From positions 48,980 through 112,979 of the forward strand of contig NZ_BPQS01000016.1 of NCBI RefSeq assembly GCF_022179385.1: a stretch of 64,000 bases of DNA, written 5' to 3'. The position numbers and the translations under genes were made by a program. Shown piece after piece: positions 1 through 7,846 of the stretch. The notes under the pieces were generated by a model. It was not told the DNA's origin and searched no databases. It was given only the letters and a program-made list of their open reading frames with translations. The DNA comes from Methylobacterium longum (lineage in GTDB: Bacteria; Pseudomonadota; Alphaproteobacteria; Rhizobiales; Beijerinckiaceae). Position 1 is the first letter of the stretch. The number at the start of each line of letters is the position of its first letter.

Positions 1-2
1 TG

Positions 3-200
3 GCTGACCGGCAGCGCTGGGTTGCGGAGGGCAAGGGCAGCATCTGCAACGGTGTGCTCTACCTCGTCAGCACAGAGATGGCCGTCAATGGGTGGGGGCG
101 CGGTACGTCACTGAGGACTGAGAAGCATGGCCTACAGCTAGCCCATCCAGCCATATCGGACACGAGCAAACGTGCACGGACAAAACCAGTTTTTCCGTAA
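3..200 (+). CDS. Partial hypothetical ORF at left edge
   Basis: An open frame enters from the left edge and stops at TAA 198-200, giving about 65 residues with no motif I recognise. It lies in a stretch whose GC content is far below the rest of the window, just beyond the 3' end of tRNA-Glu. It may be the tail of a gene on an integrated element or a chance open frame. No function can be assigned. Confidence 0.25.
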   Translation, partial: ADRQRWVAEGKGSICNGVLYLVSTEMAVNGWGRGTSLRTEKHGLQLAHPAISDTSKRARTKPVFP

Positions 201-210
201 ATTTTCCGTA
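191..210. repeat. Short direct repeat near tRNA-Glu 3' end
   Basis: The 9-mer TTTTCCGTA occurs at 191-199 and again at 202-210, in AT-rich DNA about 50 bases outside the tRNA 3' end. Such repeats can be integrase arm sites or simple sequence; nothing here decides between them. Confidence 0.35.
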
Positions 211-258
211 CGACCACCCATTTACAAGCGCGAAAGCAAGCTAAGTGATTGGATTTGT

Positions 259-334
259 TGGCGCGCCCTACGGGAATCGAACCCGTGTTTTCGCCGTGAA
301 AGGGCGACGTCCTGGACCGCTAGACGAAGGGCGC
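259..334 (-). tRNA. tRNA-Glu (anticodon TTC)
   Basis: The minus strand folds as a complete 76-base tRNA. The acceptor arm GCGCCCT pairs with AGGGCGC, followed by discriminator G and an encoded CCA at 261-259. The D-arm begins with GTCTAGCGG, the anticodon loop is CTTTCAC with anticodon TTC, and the T-arm contains GTTCGATTC. The 3' end points toward the low-GC left edge, the usual orientation for a tRNA used as an integration target. Confidence 0.97.
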
Positions 335-351
335 TTTGGCTAGGCTGGGGT

Positions 352-380
352 TCTATAGTCGGAGCGGGGGCGGCCGGCAA
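352..380 (-). promoter_or_regulatory. Promoter of tRNA-Glu
   Basis: Read on the minus strand there is TTGCCG (380-375), a 17-base spacer and TATAGA (357-352). These are reasonable sigma-70 -35 and -10 boxes, with the -10 ending 17 bases before the mature tRNA 5' end at 334. Spacing and position fit a stable-RNA promoter; the assignment is by eye. Confidence 0.55.
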
Positions 381-441
381 CCGTCGAAGCGTCGCGGAAT
401 CGAGGTTTGACCGCGGGCCGGCTTGCGGCGATGGAGGAGGC

Positions 442-969
442 ATGCCTCAGCCCCCCCCACGCATGACCCTCGTCCTCGGCGGGGCGCGGTCCGGCAAGAG
501 CGCCTACGCCGAGGGGCTGATCGAGGCCTGCCCCGGCCCCTGGCTCTACCTCGCCACCGCGCAGGCCTTCGATGACGAGATGGTCGCTCGCATCGCACAG
601 CACCGCGCCCGGCGGAGCGAAGCGTGGCGCACCCGGGACGTGCCGCGCGCCCTGCCGGAGGCGATCACCGCGTCCGAAGGACCCGTCCTGGTCGATTGCC
701 TGACGCTCTGGCTCACCAACCTGATCCTGGCGGAGTCCGACGTGGCGGCTGCCGCGGAGCAACTGCTCGCCGCCTGCGCGGGCGCCCCGGGGCCGCTGGT
801 GCTGGTGGGCAACGAGGTCGGGCTCGGGATCGTGCCCGACAACGCCCTCGCCCGCCGCTTCCGCGACGCGGCCGGCCGCCTGCACCAGCAGCTCGCCGCC
901 CAGGCCGACCGGGTCGTGCTCACCGTGGCCGGCCTGCCGCTGATCGTCAAACCCGGAGCCTCCGCGTGA
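442..969 (+). CDS. cobU: Adenosylcobinamide kinase / adenosylcobinamide-phosphate guanylyltransferase
   Basis: This bifunctional enzyme (CobU, called CobP in the aerobic pathway) phosphorylates adenosylcobinamide and transfers GMP from GTP to give adenosylcobinamide-GDP, a late step of cobalamin assembly. The 175-residue product has the nucleotide-binding P-loop GGARSGKS at residues 13-20, the histidine-containing IAQHRARR segment and the family motif GNEVGLGIVP, and its length is typical. The frame stays open upstream, but homology starts here. ATG 442 lies only one base after GGAGGAGG (433-440), which is unusually tight; ATG 463 is an alternative. The stop overlaps a possible GTG start of cobO. 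No cobalamin riboswitch was recognised upstream. Confidence 0.93.
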   Translation: MPQPPPRMTLVLGGARSGKSAYAEGLIEACPGPWLYLATAQAFDDEMVARIAQHRARRSEAWRTRDVPRALPEAITASEGPVLVDCLTLWLTNLILAESDVAAAAEQLLAACAGAPGPLVLVGNEVGLGIVPDNALARRFRDAAGRLHQQLAAQADRVVLTVAGLPLIVKPGASA

Positions 970-989
970 GCGACGACAGGAGCGACGAC

Positions 990-1604
990 ATGAGCGACCG
1001 CATGAGCGACGACGCGACCCGCCACCGCGCGAAGATGGAGAAGCGCAAGGCCGTGCAGGACGCCGAGGTGGCGGCCAAGACCGTGGAAAAGGGCCTGCTC
1101 CTCGTCCATACCGGCCCCGGCAAGGGCAAGAGCACGGCGGCTCTGGGGCTGATGCTGCGGGCGCTCGGCCGCGGCTGGCGGGTCGGCATGGTGCAATTCA
1201 TCAAGGGCGGCTGGGACACGGGCGAGCGCCACGCCATGGCGGCCTTCGGCGAGCGGGTCGTGTGGCACACCCTCGGCGAGGGCTTCACCTGGGAGACCCA
1301 GGACAAGGCCCGCGACATCGCCGCCTGCCGCCACGCCTGGGAGGTCGCCGAAGGCCTGATGGCCGATCCCACGATCCGCCTGCTCGTCCTCGATGAGCTG
1401 AACATCGCGCTGCGCTACGACTATCTCGACCTCGATGCCGTCGTCGCCGCCCTGCGGGCGCGCCGGCCGGACCTGCACGTGGTGGTCACCGGCCGCAACG
1501 CCAAGCCGGCCCTGGTCGAGGCCGCCGACCTCGTCACCGAGATGGGCAGCGTCAAGCACCACTTCGCCGCCGGCGTGAAGGCGCAGGAAGGGATCGAGTT
1601 CTGA
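990..1604 (+). CDS. cobO: Cob(I)yrinic acid a,c-diamide adenosyltransferase
   Basis: CobO (CobA/BtuR family) transfers the 5'-deoxyadenosyl group of ATP to the cob(I)alt of corrinoids. The protein shows the unusual P-loop GPGKGKST near its N terminus, then [13 protein letters not shown] and the Walker-B-like [10 protein letters not shown], all in family order, and is 204 residues long. I chose ATG 990 because CAGGAG lies 7 bases upstream (977-982). GTG 966, overlapping the cobU stop as GTGA with GGAG in front, would add eight residues and is also credible. The reading frame continues far upstream as an unlikely shadow. Close packing with cobU and cobQ indicates a cob operon. Confidence 0.93.
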   Translation: MSDRMSDDATRHRAKMEKRKAVQDAEVAAKTVEKGLLLVHTGPGKGKSTAALGLMLRALGRGWRVGMVQFIKGGWDTGERHAMAAFGERVVWHTLGEGFTWETQDKARDIAACRHAWEVAEGLMADPTIRLLVLDELNIALRYDYLDLDAVVAALRARRPDLHVVVTGRNAKPALVEAADLVTEMGSVKHHFAAGVKAQEGIEF

Positions 1605-1639
1605 GCTCGCCGCGCGCGAAGGCGCCCAAGAAGGCCCTG

Positions 1640-3082
1640 ATGATCCAGGGCACCGGCTCCGATGTCGGCAAGTCGCTGCTCGTGGCGGGGCTGGCGCGCG
1701 CCTTCACGGAGCGGGGCCTGAGGGTCCGGCCGTTCAAGCCGCAGAACATGTCGAACAACGCCGCCGTCACCGCCGACGGCGGCGAGATCGGCCGGGCGCA
1801 GGCGCTCCAGGCCCGGGCCGCCCGGGTGGCGCCCTCCGTGCACATGAACCCGGTCCTGCTGAAGCCGCAGAGCGAGGTCGGCTCCCAGGTGGTGGTGCAG
1901 GGCCGGATGGTCGCCACCGTGAAGGCGCGCGATTACCAGGCCTGGAAACCCCGGCTGATGTCCGCCGTCCTGGAGAGCTTCTCACGCCTCGCGGAGGACG
2001 CCGACCTCGTCCTCGTCGAGGGCGCGGGCTCGGCCTCCGAGGTCAACCTGCGCGCGGGCGACATCGCCAATATGGGCTTCGCCCGGGCCACCGACACGCC
2101 GGTGGTGCTGGTGGGCGACATCGACCGGGGCGGCGTCATCGCAAGCCTCGTCGGCACGAAGGCCGTGATCGACCCGGAGGACGCCGCGATGATCGCCGGC
2201 TTCCTCGTCAACCGGTTTCGCGGGGATCCGAGCCTGTTCGCCGACGGGATGCGGCTGATCGCCGAGCACACCGGTTGGGCGGCGCTCGGCCTCGTGCCGC
2301 ATTTTCCCGAGGCCGCGCGCCTGCCGGCCGAGGACGTGCTGGGGCTCGCCGGCTCGGAAGCGCGCGGGCCCGGAGCCGTCACGGTGGCGGTGCCGGTGCT
2401 GCCGCGCATCGCCAATTTCGACGACCTCGATCCGCTGCGGGCGGAGCCGGGCGTCCGCGTCACGCTGGTCCGGCCCGGGACACCGATCCCCGCCGAGGCC
2501 GCGCTCGTGCTGCTGCCGGGCTCCAAAACCACGATCGACGACCTGGAGGCTTTTCGCCAGGAGGGCTGGGACATCGACCTGCGCGCCCATGTCCGGCGGG
2601 GCGGGCGGGTGCTGGGACTCTGCGGCGGCTACCAGATGCTGGGCCGGAGCCTCGCCGACCCGCACGGGATCGAGGGGGCGCCCCGCACGGTGCCAGGCCT
2701 CGGTCTGCTCGAGGTCGACACCGTGATGACGCCGCAGAAGCGCCTCGCCGCCGTCACCGGCACGAGCCTGCCCGACGGCGTGCCGTTTGCCGGCTACGAG
2801 ATGCATATCGGTGCGACCGAAGGGCCCGACGCGGCCCGGCCGCTGCTGCGCTTCGCCGACGGGCGCCTGGACGGGGCGGTCTCGGCGGACGGGCGCGTGG
2901 CCGGGACCTACGTCCACGGCCTGTTCGCGCAGGATGCGCAGCGGGCGGCCTGGCTCGCGCGCCTCGGGACGGCCTCGGAGGGTGCCGGCTACGAATCCGG
3001 GGTCGAGGCGGCGCTGGACGGACTCGCGCGACACATCGCGGCCCATGTCGACTGCGACCGCCTGCTGGCGCTTGCCCGGTAG
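1640..3082 (+). CDS. cobQ: Cobyric acid synthase (glutamine-hydrolysing)
   Basis: CobQ amidates the b, d, e and g carboxyls of adenosylcobyrinic acid a,c-diamide using glutamine and ATP. The 480-residue product begins with the ATP-binding loop [10 protein letters not shown], carries SNNAAVT and [12 protein letters not shown] typical of the synthetase domain, and ends with a class I glutaminase-like domain whose nucleophile is Cys328 in GLCGGYQML and whose His426 lies in YVHGLF. ATG 1640 is the first usual start in frame. The eleven codons between the frame's exit from cobO and this ATG also read sensibly and include only CTG as a possible start, so the true N terminus could be longer. Confidence 0.95.
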   Translation: MIQGTGSDVGKSLLVAGLARAFTERGLRVRPFKPQNMSNNAAVTADGGEIGRAQALQARAARVAPSVHMNPVLLKPQSEVGSQVVVQGRMVATVKARDYQAWKPRLMSAVLESFSRLAEDADLVLVEGAGSASEVNLRAGDIANMGFARATDTPVVLVGDIDRGGVIASLVGTKAVIDPEDAAMIAGFLVNRFRGDPSLFADGMRLIAEHTGWAALGLVPHFPEAARLPAEDVLGLAGSEARGPGAVTVAVPVLPRIANFDDLDPLRAEPGVRVTLVRPGTPIPAEAALVLLPGSKTTIDDLEAFRQEGWDIDLRAHVRRGGRVLGLCGGYQMLGRSLADPHGIEGAPRTVPGLGLLEVDTVMTPQKRLAAVTGTSLPDGVPFAGYEMHIGATEGPDAARPLLRFADGRLDGAVSADGRVAGTYVHGLFAQDAQRAAWLARLGTASEGAGYESGVEAALDGLARHIAAHVDCDRLLALAR

Positions 3083-3160
3083 GCGGGGCGTGAGCCAGGG
3101 ATGACTCCGTGTCATGCAGGTCCCGCCACGAAGGACCGCACGCGCCCAGAGGAACGCCCC

Positions 3161-4507
3161 ATGCCCCCCACGCCATTCCCCGCCGGGGAGGATCTCGCCG
3201 CGAGCACCGTCCGCACCGTGACCCTGCGGCTGATGCCGCTGCTCGGCCTGCTCTACCTGATCGCCTATATCGACCGGCAGAACGTCTCCTACGCCAAGCT
3301 GGAGATGGTGGGCAGCCTCGGCCTCTCCGAGACCGCCTACGGGCTCGGGGCCTCGCTGTTCTTCCTCGGCTACTTCCTGTTCGAGGTGCCGGCTAACGTC
3401 TTCCTGGAGCGGGTCGGCGCGCGGATCTGGTTCGCGCGGATCATGATCACCTGGGGGATCGTCACGGTGCTCCTCGGCTTCACCCAGGGCACGGCGATGT
3501 TCTACGTGCTGCGCTTCCTGCTCGGCGCCGCGGAGGCCGGCTTCTTTCCCGGCGTGCTGTTCGCCCTGACCCTGTGGTTCCCGCATGCGCACCGGGCGCG
3601 GATGATCGGCTGGTTCATGATCGCCAGCGCGGTCGCCAACGCGGTCGGCGCGGCGGTGGGCGGGGCGCTGCTCGGCCTGAACGGGCTCCTGGGCCTCCAG
3701 GGCTGGCAATGGGTGTTCCTGGCCACCGGCGCGCCGGCGATCCTCATGGCCGCGGTGGTGCTGGTCGTCCTGCCGGACGGCCCTGAGACCGCGCCCTGGC
3801 TGTCGCGGGCCCAGCGCGACTGGCTCGCCCGGACGCTCCGGGCGGAACGCGAGGACGGCGGCCATGTCGACCACGGCAATCCCTTCGCCGCGCTCCTCGA
3901 CCGGCGGGTGCTGATGCTGGCGGGCGTCTACATCTCCCTGCCGCTGGCCGCCTACGGCCTCGGCTACTGGCTGCCCACCGTGGTGAAGGGCTTCGGGGTC
4001 TCGAACCTGACGAACGGCTTCCTCAACATCATCCCCTGGATGGTCACGGCCCTCGCCCTCTGGTGGGTCCCGCGCCACGCCGCCCGCACAGGCGCGCAGG
4101 GCAACGCCCTGACCTGGCACGTGGTCGGACCGGCGCTGGTCGGGGCGGCGGGCCTGGCGCTCTCCGTCGTCCTGCCGGGCAACGCCGTGAAGTTCGCCTG
4201 CTTGTGCGTGGCCGCCGCCGGGACCTTCGCGGCCCAGCCGGTCTTCTGGTCGATGCCCGGGACCTTCCTGCGCGGCGCCTCGGCGGCGGCCGGGATCGCG
4301 GCGATCAACTCGGTGGGCAATCTCGGCGGCTTCGTCGCCCAGAACGCCGTGCCGTTCATCCGCGACCAGACCCGGAGCGACCTCGTGCCGATGCTGTTCC
4401 TGGCGGCGTGCCTGGCGGTGGGGGCGGGGCTGATGTTCGTGGTGCTCTCCGCCCTGCGCCGGGACGCCGCCCGGCGGGCGGTACCGAATGCGGTGCGGCC
4501 GGCCTGA
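3161..4507 (+). CDS. MFS transporter, anion:cation symporter-type
   Basis: A 448-residue, 12-helix major facilitator permease. The N terminus has IAYIDRQNVSYAKLEM, followed by GYFLFEVPANVFLERVGAR and LRFLLGAAEAGFFPGVLF, the marks of the ACS family that includes phthalate, tartrate and glucarate permeases. It most likely imports an organic acid anion; the substrate cannot be read from sequence. I chose ATG 3161 with AGAGGA at 3148-3153; the open frame extends to an ATG at 3101 without support. It follows cobQ after 78 bases but has no evident link to cobalamin. A dehydrogenase for 2-hydroxyacids lies two genes downstream on the other strand, which would suit an organic-acid locus. Confidence 0.85.
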   Translation: MPPTPFPAGEDLAASTVRTVTLRLMPLLGLLYLIAYIDRQNVSYAKLEMVGSLGLSETAYGLGASLFFLGYFLFEVPANVFLERVGARIWFARIMITWGIVTVLLGFTQGTAMFYVLRFLLGAAEAGFFPGVLFALTLWFPHAHRARMIGWFMIASAVANAVGAAVGGALLGLNGLLGLQGWQWVFLATGAPAILMAAVVLVVLPDGPETAPWLSRAQRDWLARTLRAEREDGGHVDHGNPFAALLDRRVLMLAGVYISLPLAAYGLGYWLPTVVKGFGVSNLTNGFLNIIPWMVTALALWWVPRHAARTGAQGNALTWHVVGPALVGAAGLALSVVLPGNAVKFACLCVAAAGTFAAQPVFWSMPGTFLRGASAAAGIAAINSVGNLGGFVAQNAVPFIRDQTRSDLVPMLFLAACLAVGAGLMFVVLSALRRDAARRAVPNAVRPA

Positions 4508-4606
4508 ACGGGGACCGGCCTCGTGCGTTATCGTTCCTCAGGCCGACTCCGTCGGCAGGATGATGCACCCCGCGCCCCGCGGGACATCTTTGAGGAGGGT
4601 ACCGCG

Positions 4607-4783
4607 ATGAGCCAGGGATTTCCGCTCATGATTCTCGCGTTCGGAACGCTCGGCGGCATCTGGTTCCTGGCCGCCGCGGCCCGGAAGCAGGTCGCCGACG
4701 CCAAGGGCAGCCCGGAGCGCTCCAACCTGATCCACCAGCACGGCGGCGCGCCGCGGCCGAACATGCCGGGCACCGAGCACTGA
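4607..4783 (+). CDS. Small single-span membrane protein, 58 aa
   Basis: A 58-residue product with one hydrophobic segment at about residues 5-23 (starting FPLMILAFG), followed by a basic residue pair and a short polar tail rich in Pro, His and Gly. ATG 4607 is preceded by GAGGAGG (4592-4598) at ideal spacing, which is the main evidence that it is translated. The longer open frame from 4523 lacks such a site. I do not recognise a family. It ends 7 bases before the end of the opposing dehydrogenase gene. Confidence 0.65.
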   Translation: MSQGFPLMILAFGTLGGIWFLAAAARKQVADAKGSPERSNLIHQHGGAPRPNMPGTEH

Positions 4784-4790
4784 GGCGCCT

Positions 4791-5705
4791 TCAGCCGGCG
4801 GCGATCCGCCGGCAATGCTCGAGGGCGGCGCCGATCAGGTTGTCGCTGGCCTCGGGCGTGCGGAACGCCGAATGCGCCGAGAGGGTGACGTTGGGCAGGC
4901 CGGCCAGCGGGTGATCCGCCGGCAGGGGCTCGATCGTGAACACGTCGAGTCCGGCCCGCGCCACGCGGCCGGCGCGCAGGGCCTCGATCAGGGCGGGCTC
5001 GTCGATCACCGCGCCCCGTGCGGTGTTGATCAGCATCGCGCCCGGCTTCATCGCGGCGATCCGCGCCGCCGACAGGAAGCCGCGGGTCTCGTCGGTGAGG
5101 AGCAGGTGGAGCGAGACCACGTCGCTCGCGCCGAGCAATTGCTCCAGGGATACGAAGGCGACACCGGGATGCGTCTTCGGGGTCCGGTTCCAGGCGAGCA
5201 CGCGCATGCCGATGCCCTGGCAAAGCCGCGCCATCTCGGCCGCGATCCCGCCGAACCCAACGAGGCCGACCGTCTTGCCGGTGAGCTGGATCGCCTCGGT
5301 GCGCAGCCAAGTCCCGGCGCGCATCGCCCGGTCCATCTCGGGCAGCCCCCGGGCGGCCGCCCACATCAGCGCGAAGGCGCATTCGGCGACCGCCGTGTCG
5401 CCGTAGCCCTTGATGGTGTGGACGGTGACGCCGAGGGCGTCCCGGAGCGCCTCCGGATCCATGTAGCTGCGGGCGCCGGTGCCGAGGAACACCACGTGCC
5501 TCAGGCCCGCGCAGGCCCGGGCCACGTCGCCGGGCAGGGCGGTGTGGTCGATCACCGCGATCTCGGCCCCGGCCAGGATGCCGGGCAGGTCCTCCGGGGC
5601 GATGCCCGGGTTCTCGTGGATCGCGACGGGTGGATCGTCCGGCCGCAGCAGCCGCCGGGCCACCGCCGCCAGGGTCTCGCTGGCATCCACGAACACCGCG
5701 CGCAT
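4791..5705 (-). CDS. D-2-hydroxyacid dehydrogenase family protein (NAD-dependent)
   Basis: A 304-residue member of the D-isomer 2-hydroxyacid dehydrogenases, which interconvert 2-oxoacids and D-2-hydroxyacids. The C-terminal half has the Rossmann motif VGFGGIAAEM, the NTARG substrate-binding arginine segment, AGLDVFTIEPLP and the catalytic histidine in SAHSAFRTPE. The family usually has TPHIGG or similar at that point, so the surroundings of the histidine are unusual although the residue is kept. ATG 5705 has GGAGG five bases upstream. It interrupts the cob genes, cobD lying 134 bases upstream on the same strand. The substrate is unknown. Confidence 0.85.
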   Translation of the reverse strand: MRAVFVDASETLAAVARRLLRPDDPPVAIHENPGIAPEDLPGILAGAEIAVIDHTALPGDVARACAGLRHVVFLGTGARSYMDPEALRDALGVTVHTIKGYGDTAVAECAFALMWAAARGLPEMDRAMRAGTWLRTEAIQLTGKTVGLVGFGGIAAEMARLCQGIGMRVLAWNRTPKTHPGVAFVSLEQLLGASDVVSLHLLLTDETRGFLSAARIAAMKPGAMLINTARGAVIDEPALIEALRAGRVARAGLDVFTIEPLPADHPLAGLPNVTLSAHSAFRTPEASDNLIGAALEHCRRIAAG

Positions 5706-5762
5706 CGGCGCCTCCGCGTCTGGTCTTGCCCGCCAGGATGCGTCCGGAGGGCGGGCCGTGCC

Positions 5763-5829
5763 AAGGCCTGGATCGAGGGAAGGCTGGATCGAGAGAAGGC
5801 CTGGATCGAGAGAAGGCCTGGATCGAGGG
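5763..5829. repeat. 17-bp tandem repeat, four copies
   Basis: Four consecutive units of the form AAGGCCTGGATCGAGAG occupy 5763-5779, 5780-5795, 5796-5812 and 5813-5829. The second unit lacks one C, and units 1 and 4 end in GGG. The array fills the gap between the end of cobD and the start of the dehydrogenase on the minus strand. It is noncoding as far as I can tell. Confidence 0.9.
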
Positions 5830-5839
5830 GCGGTCTGGC

Positions 5840-6835
5840 TCAGCCCATCAGAGCGAGGCAGAAGCCGAGAAGCCCCAGCACGAGCCCGCCCTGGAGCCAG
5901 CAGGCCGTCCGGTAGAGCGCCAGCGCCTGGGCGATGTCGTCGGGCGTCGCCTCGGTGCGGCCGCCGCCCATATGGGCGTCCGGGACCAGGGCGCCGTCGT
6001 AGACCCGCGGCCCGGCGAGCCGCAGGCCCAGCGCCCCCGCCATGGCGGCTTCCGGCCAGCCGGCATTGGGCGAGCGGTGCCGGCGCGCGTCGCGCATCAT
6101 CGCGCGGAGCGCCCCGCCGGCGTCGGCGCCGCGCAGGATCGCCGCTCCGGCGATCAGCAGACCGGCGAGCCGCGCAGCCGGCAGGTTCACGCCGTCGTCG
6201 AGCCGCGCCGCCGCCCAGCCGAAGGCCTCGTAGCGCGGGCTGCGGTGGCCGATCATGCTGTCGGCGGTGTTGATCGCCTTGTAGAGGGCGCCCCCCGGCA
6301 GGCCCAGGCAGCCGATCCAGAAGGCCGGCGCCACGATCCCGTCGGAGAAATTTTCCGCGAGACTCTCGATCGCGGCCCGGCAGACCGCGGGCCCGTCGAG
6401 GCGCTCGGGGTCGCGCCCGACGATCATCGATACCGCCCGGCGCCCGGATTCCAGGCCGCCGGTGCGCAGGCCGGTCTCAACGGCGGCGACGTGCTGGTGC
6501 AGGCTGCGCTGCGCCGGCAGGCTCGCGCAGAGCAGGCCGAGGAGGAGCAGGGCGGGGAGGGCGCCCGTCAAGCCGGCGAGCCCGGTCAGCGCCCAGGCCA
6601 CCGTACCCACCACGGCGAGGAGGAGCGCCAGCGCGCCGCAGCCCGCGATCCGCCGCCGGCGCTCCGAGCCGCGGTTGAGGCCGCGCTCCAGGGCGGCGAT
6701 CAGCCGGCCGATCCAGGTGACAGGGTGACCGACCGCCCTGTAGAGCGCGTCCGGATAGCCGGCCGCCGCCTCGATCCCGAGGGCGACGGCGAGGACGGCG
6801 AGCGTGTCAGCGAACGTACCGGGCAGATGGACCAT
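5840..6835 (-). CDS. cobD: Adenosylcobinamide-phosphate synthase (CobD/CbiB)
   Basis: This integral membrane protein attaches the aminopropanol arm (as its phosphate) to adenosylcobyric acid. The 331-residue product is strongly hydrophobic and contains family signatures: YPDALYRAVGHPVTWIG at the N terminus, AAIESLAENFSDGIVAP in the middle, then AINTADSMIGHRSPRYE and RRHRSPNAGWPEAAMAGAL. The open frame runs on to 7408 but that part is antisense to cobC. ATG 6835 lies 8 bases inside cobC, giving a 9-base overlap of the two 5' ends. No clear ribosome binding site precedes it. Confidence 0.95.
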   Translation of the reverse strand: MVHLPGTFADTLAVLAVALGIEAAAGYPDALYRAVGHPVTWIGRLIAALERGLNRGSERRRRIAGCGALALLLAVVGTVAWALTGLAGLTGALPALLLLGLLCASLPAQRSLHQHVAAVETGLRTGGLESGRRAVSMIVGRDPERLDGPAVCRAAIESLAENFSDGIVAPAFWIGCLGLPGGALYKAINTADSMIGHRSPRYEAFGWAAARLDDGVNLPAARLAGLLIAGAAILRGADAGGALRAMMRDARRHRSPNAGWPEAAMAGALGLRLAGPRVYDGALVPDAHMGGGRTEATPDDIAQALALYRTACWLQGGLVLGLLGFCLALMG

Positions 6836-7846
6836 TCGGTGTGGAGCGTTCCCGCGCGTGAGGTCGCCCCGATCGCGCATGGCGGCGATCTCGGCGCACT
6901 CCGACAAGCCTTTCCCGACGCGCCGGAGCCCTGGCTCGACCTCTCGACGGGGATCAACCCGGTCCCCTATCGCGTGCCGCCGGTGGAGGCCAGCGCCTGG
7001 ACCCGCCTGCCCGAGGCCGGCGAGGTTCGCGCGCTCCGGGAGGCCGCCGCCGCGGCCTACGGCGCGCCGGATTCCGACCACGTCGTGCCCGCGCCCGGCA
7101 CCCAGATCCTGATCGAGACCCTGCCCCGGCTCCTGGCGCCGACCCGGGTGGCGGTCCTCGGGCCGACCTATGCCGAGCACGCCGCCGCCTGGGCGCGGGC
7201 CGGGCACGCTGTGACGGAGACCTCGGACATCGACGCCCTCGGCGAGGCCCGGGTGGCGGTGATCGTCGATCCCAACAACCCGGACGGGCGGACCCATCCC
7301 CTGGCCGAGCGCCGGGCCCTCGCGGCGGCGCTCGCCGCCCGGGGCGGCCTGCTGGTCGCCGACGAGGCCTTCGCGGACCTGGAGCCGGTGGAGAGCCTGT
7401 GCCCGCACGCGGAGCCGGGCACCGTGGTTCTGCGCTCCTTCGGCAAGGCCTACGGGCTCGCGGGCCTGCGCCTGGGCTTCGCGGTCGCCGAGCCCGAAAC
7501 GGCGGCCCGGATCGCCGCGGCGCTGGGTCCCTGGGCGGTGTCGGGCCCGGCCCTGACGATCGGGCGCGCGGCCCTGTCGGATGCGGGCTGGCGCGCGGAA
7601 TCCGCGCGGGCGCGGGCCGCCGATGCGGCGCGCCTCGACCGGATGATCGCCCGGGCCGGGGGCCGGATCGTCGGCGGCACGTGCCTGTTCCGGACCGCCG
7701 ATTTCCCCGACGGGCCGGACCTCTACCGGCGGCTCGCGGCGGCCGGGATCGCGGTGCGGCGCTTCGCCGGGCGCCCGGAGCGCCTGCGCTTCGGCCTGCC
7801 GTCCGACAAGGCGGCCTGGTGCCGGCTGTCGCGGGTGCTCAGGTAG
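6827..7846 (+). CDS. cobC: Threonine-phosphate decarboxylase-like protein CobC
   Basis: CobC-type enzymes are PLP-dependent class I/II aminotransferase-fold proteins that supply (R)-1-amino-2-propanol phosphate for the cobalamin nucleotide loop. The 339-residue protein shows the N-terminal HGGDLGALRQAFP, LDLSTGINPVPY, IVDPNNPDGRTHP and the PLP lysine in LRSFGKAYGLAGLRLGF. ATG 6827 overlaps the start of divergent cobD; GTG 6839 would remove the overlap and keep the conserved core. The 3' end overlaps the convergent MFS gene by 8 bases. Confidence 0.94.
   Translation: MDHSVWSVPAREVAPIAHGGDLGALRQAFPDAPEPWLDLSTGINPVPYRVPPVEASAWTRLPEAGEVRALREAAAAAYGAPDSDHVVPAPGTQILIETLPRLLAPTRVAVLGPTYAEHAAAWARAGHAVTETSDIDALGEARVAVIVDPNNPDGRTHPLAERRALAAALAARGGLLVADEAFADLEPVESLCPHAEPGTVVLRSFGKAYGLAGLRLGFAVAEPETAARIAAALGPWAVSGPALTIGRAALSDAGWRAESARARAADAARLDRMIARAGGRIVGGTCLFRTADFPDGPDLYRRLAAAGIAVRRFAGRPERLRFGLPSDKAAWCRLSRVLR

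Noticed and set aside
172..441. N-terminal extension of the cobU frame across the tRNA-Glu gene
   Set aside because: The frame would run antisense through the tRNA and add about 90 residues that have no counterpart in the CobU family.
335..441. Possible cobalamin riboswitch before cobU
   Set aside because: I looked for the B12-box core and its flanking conserved segments and did not find them in this short leader.
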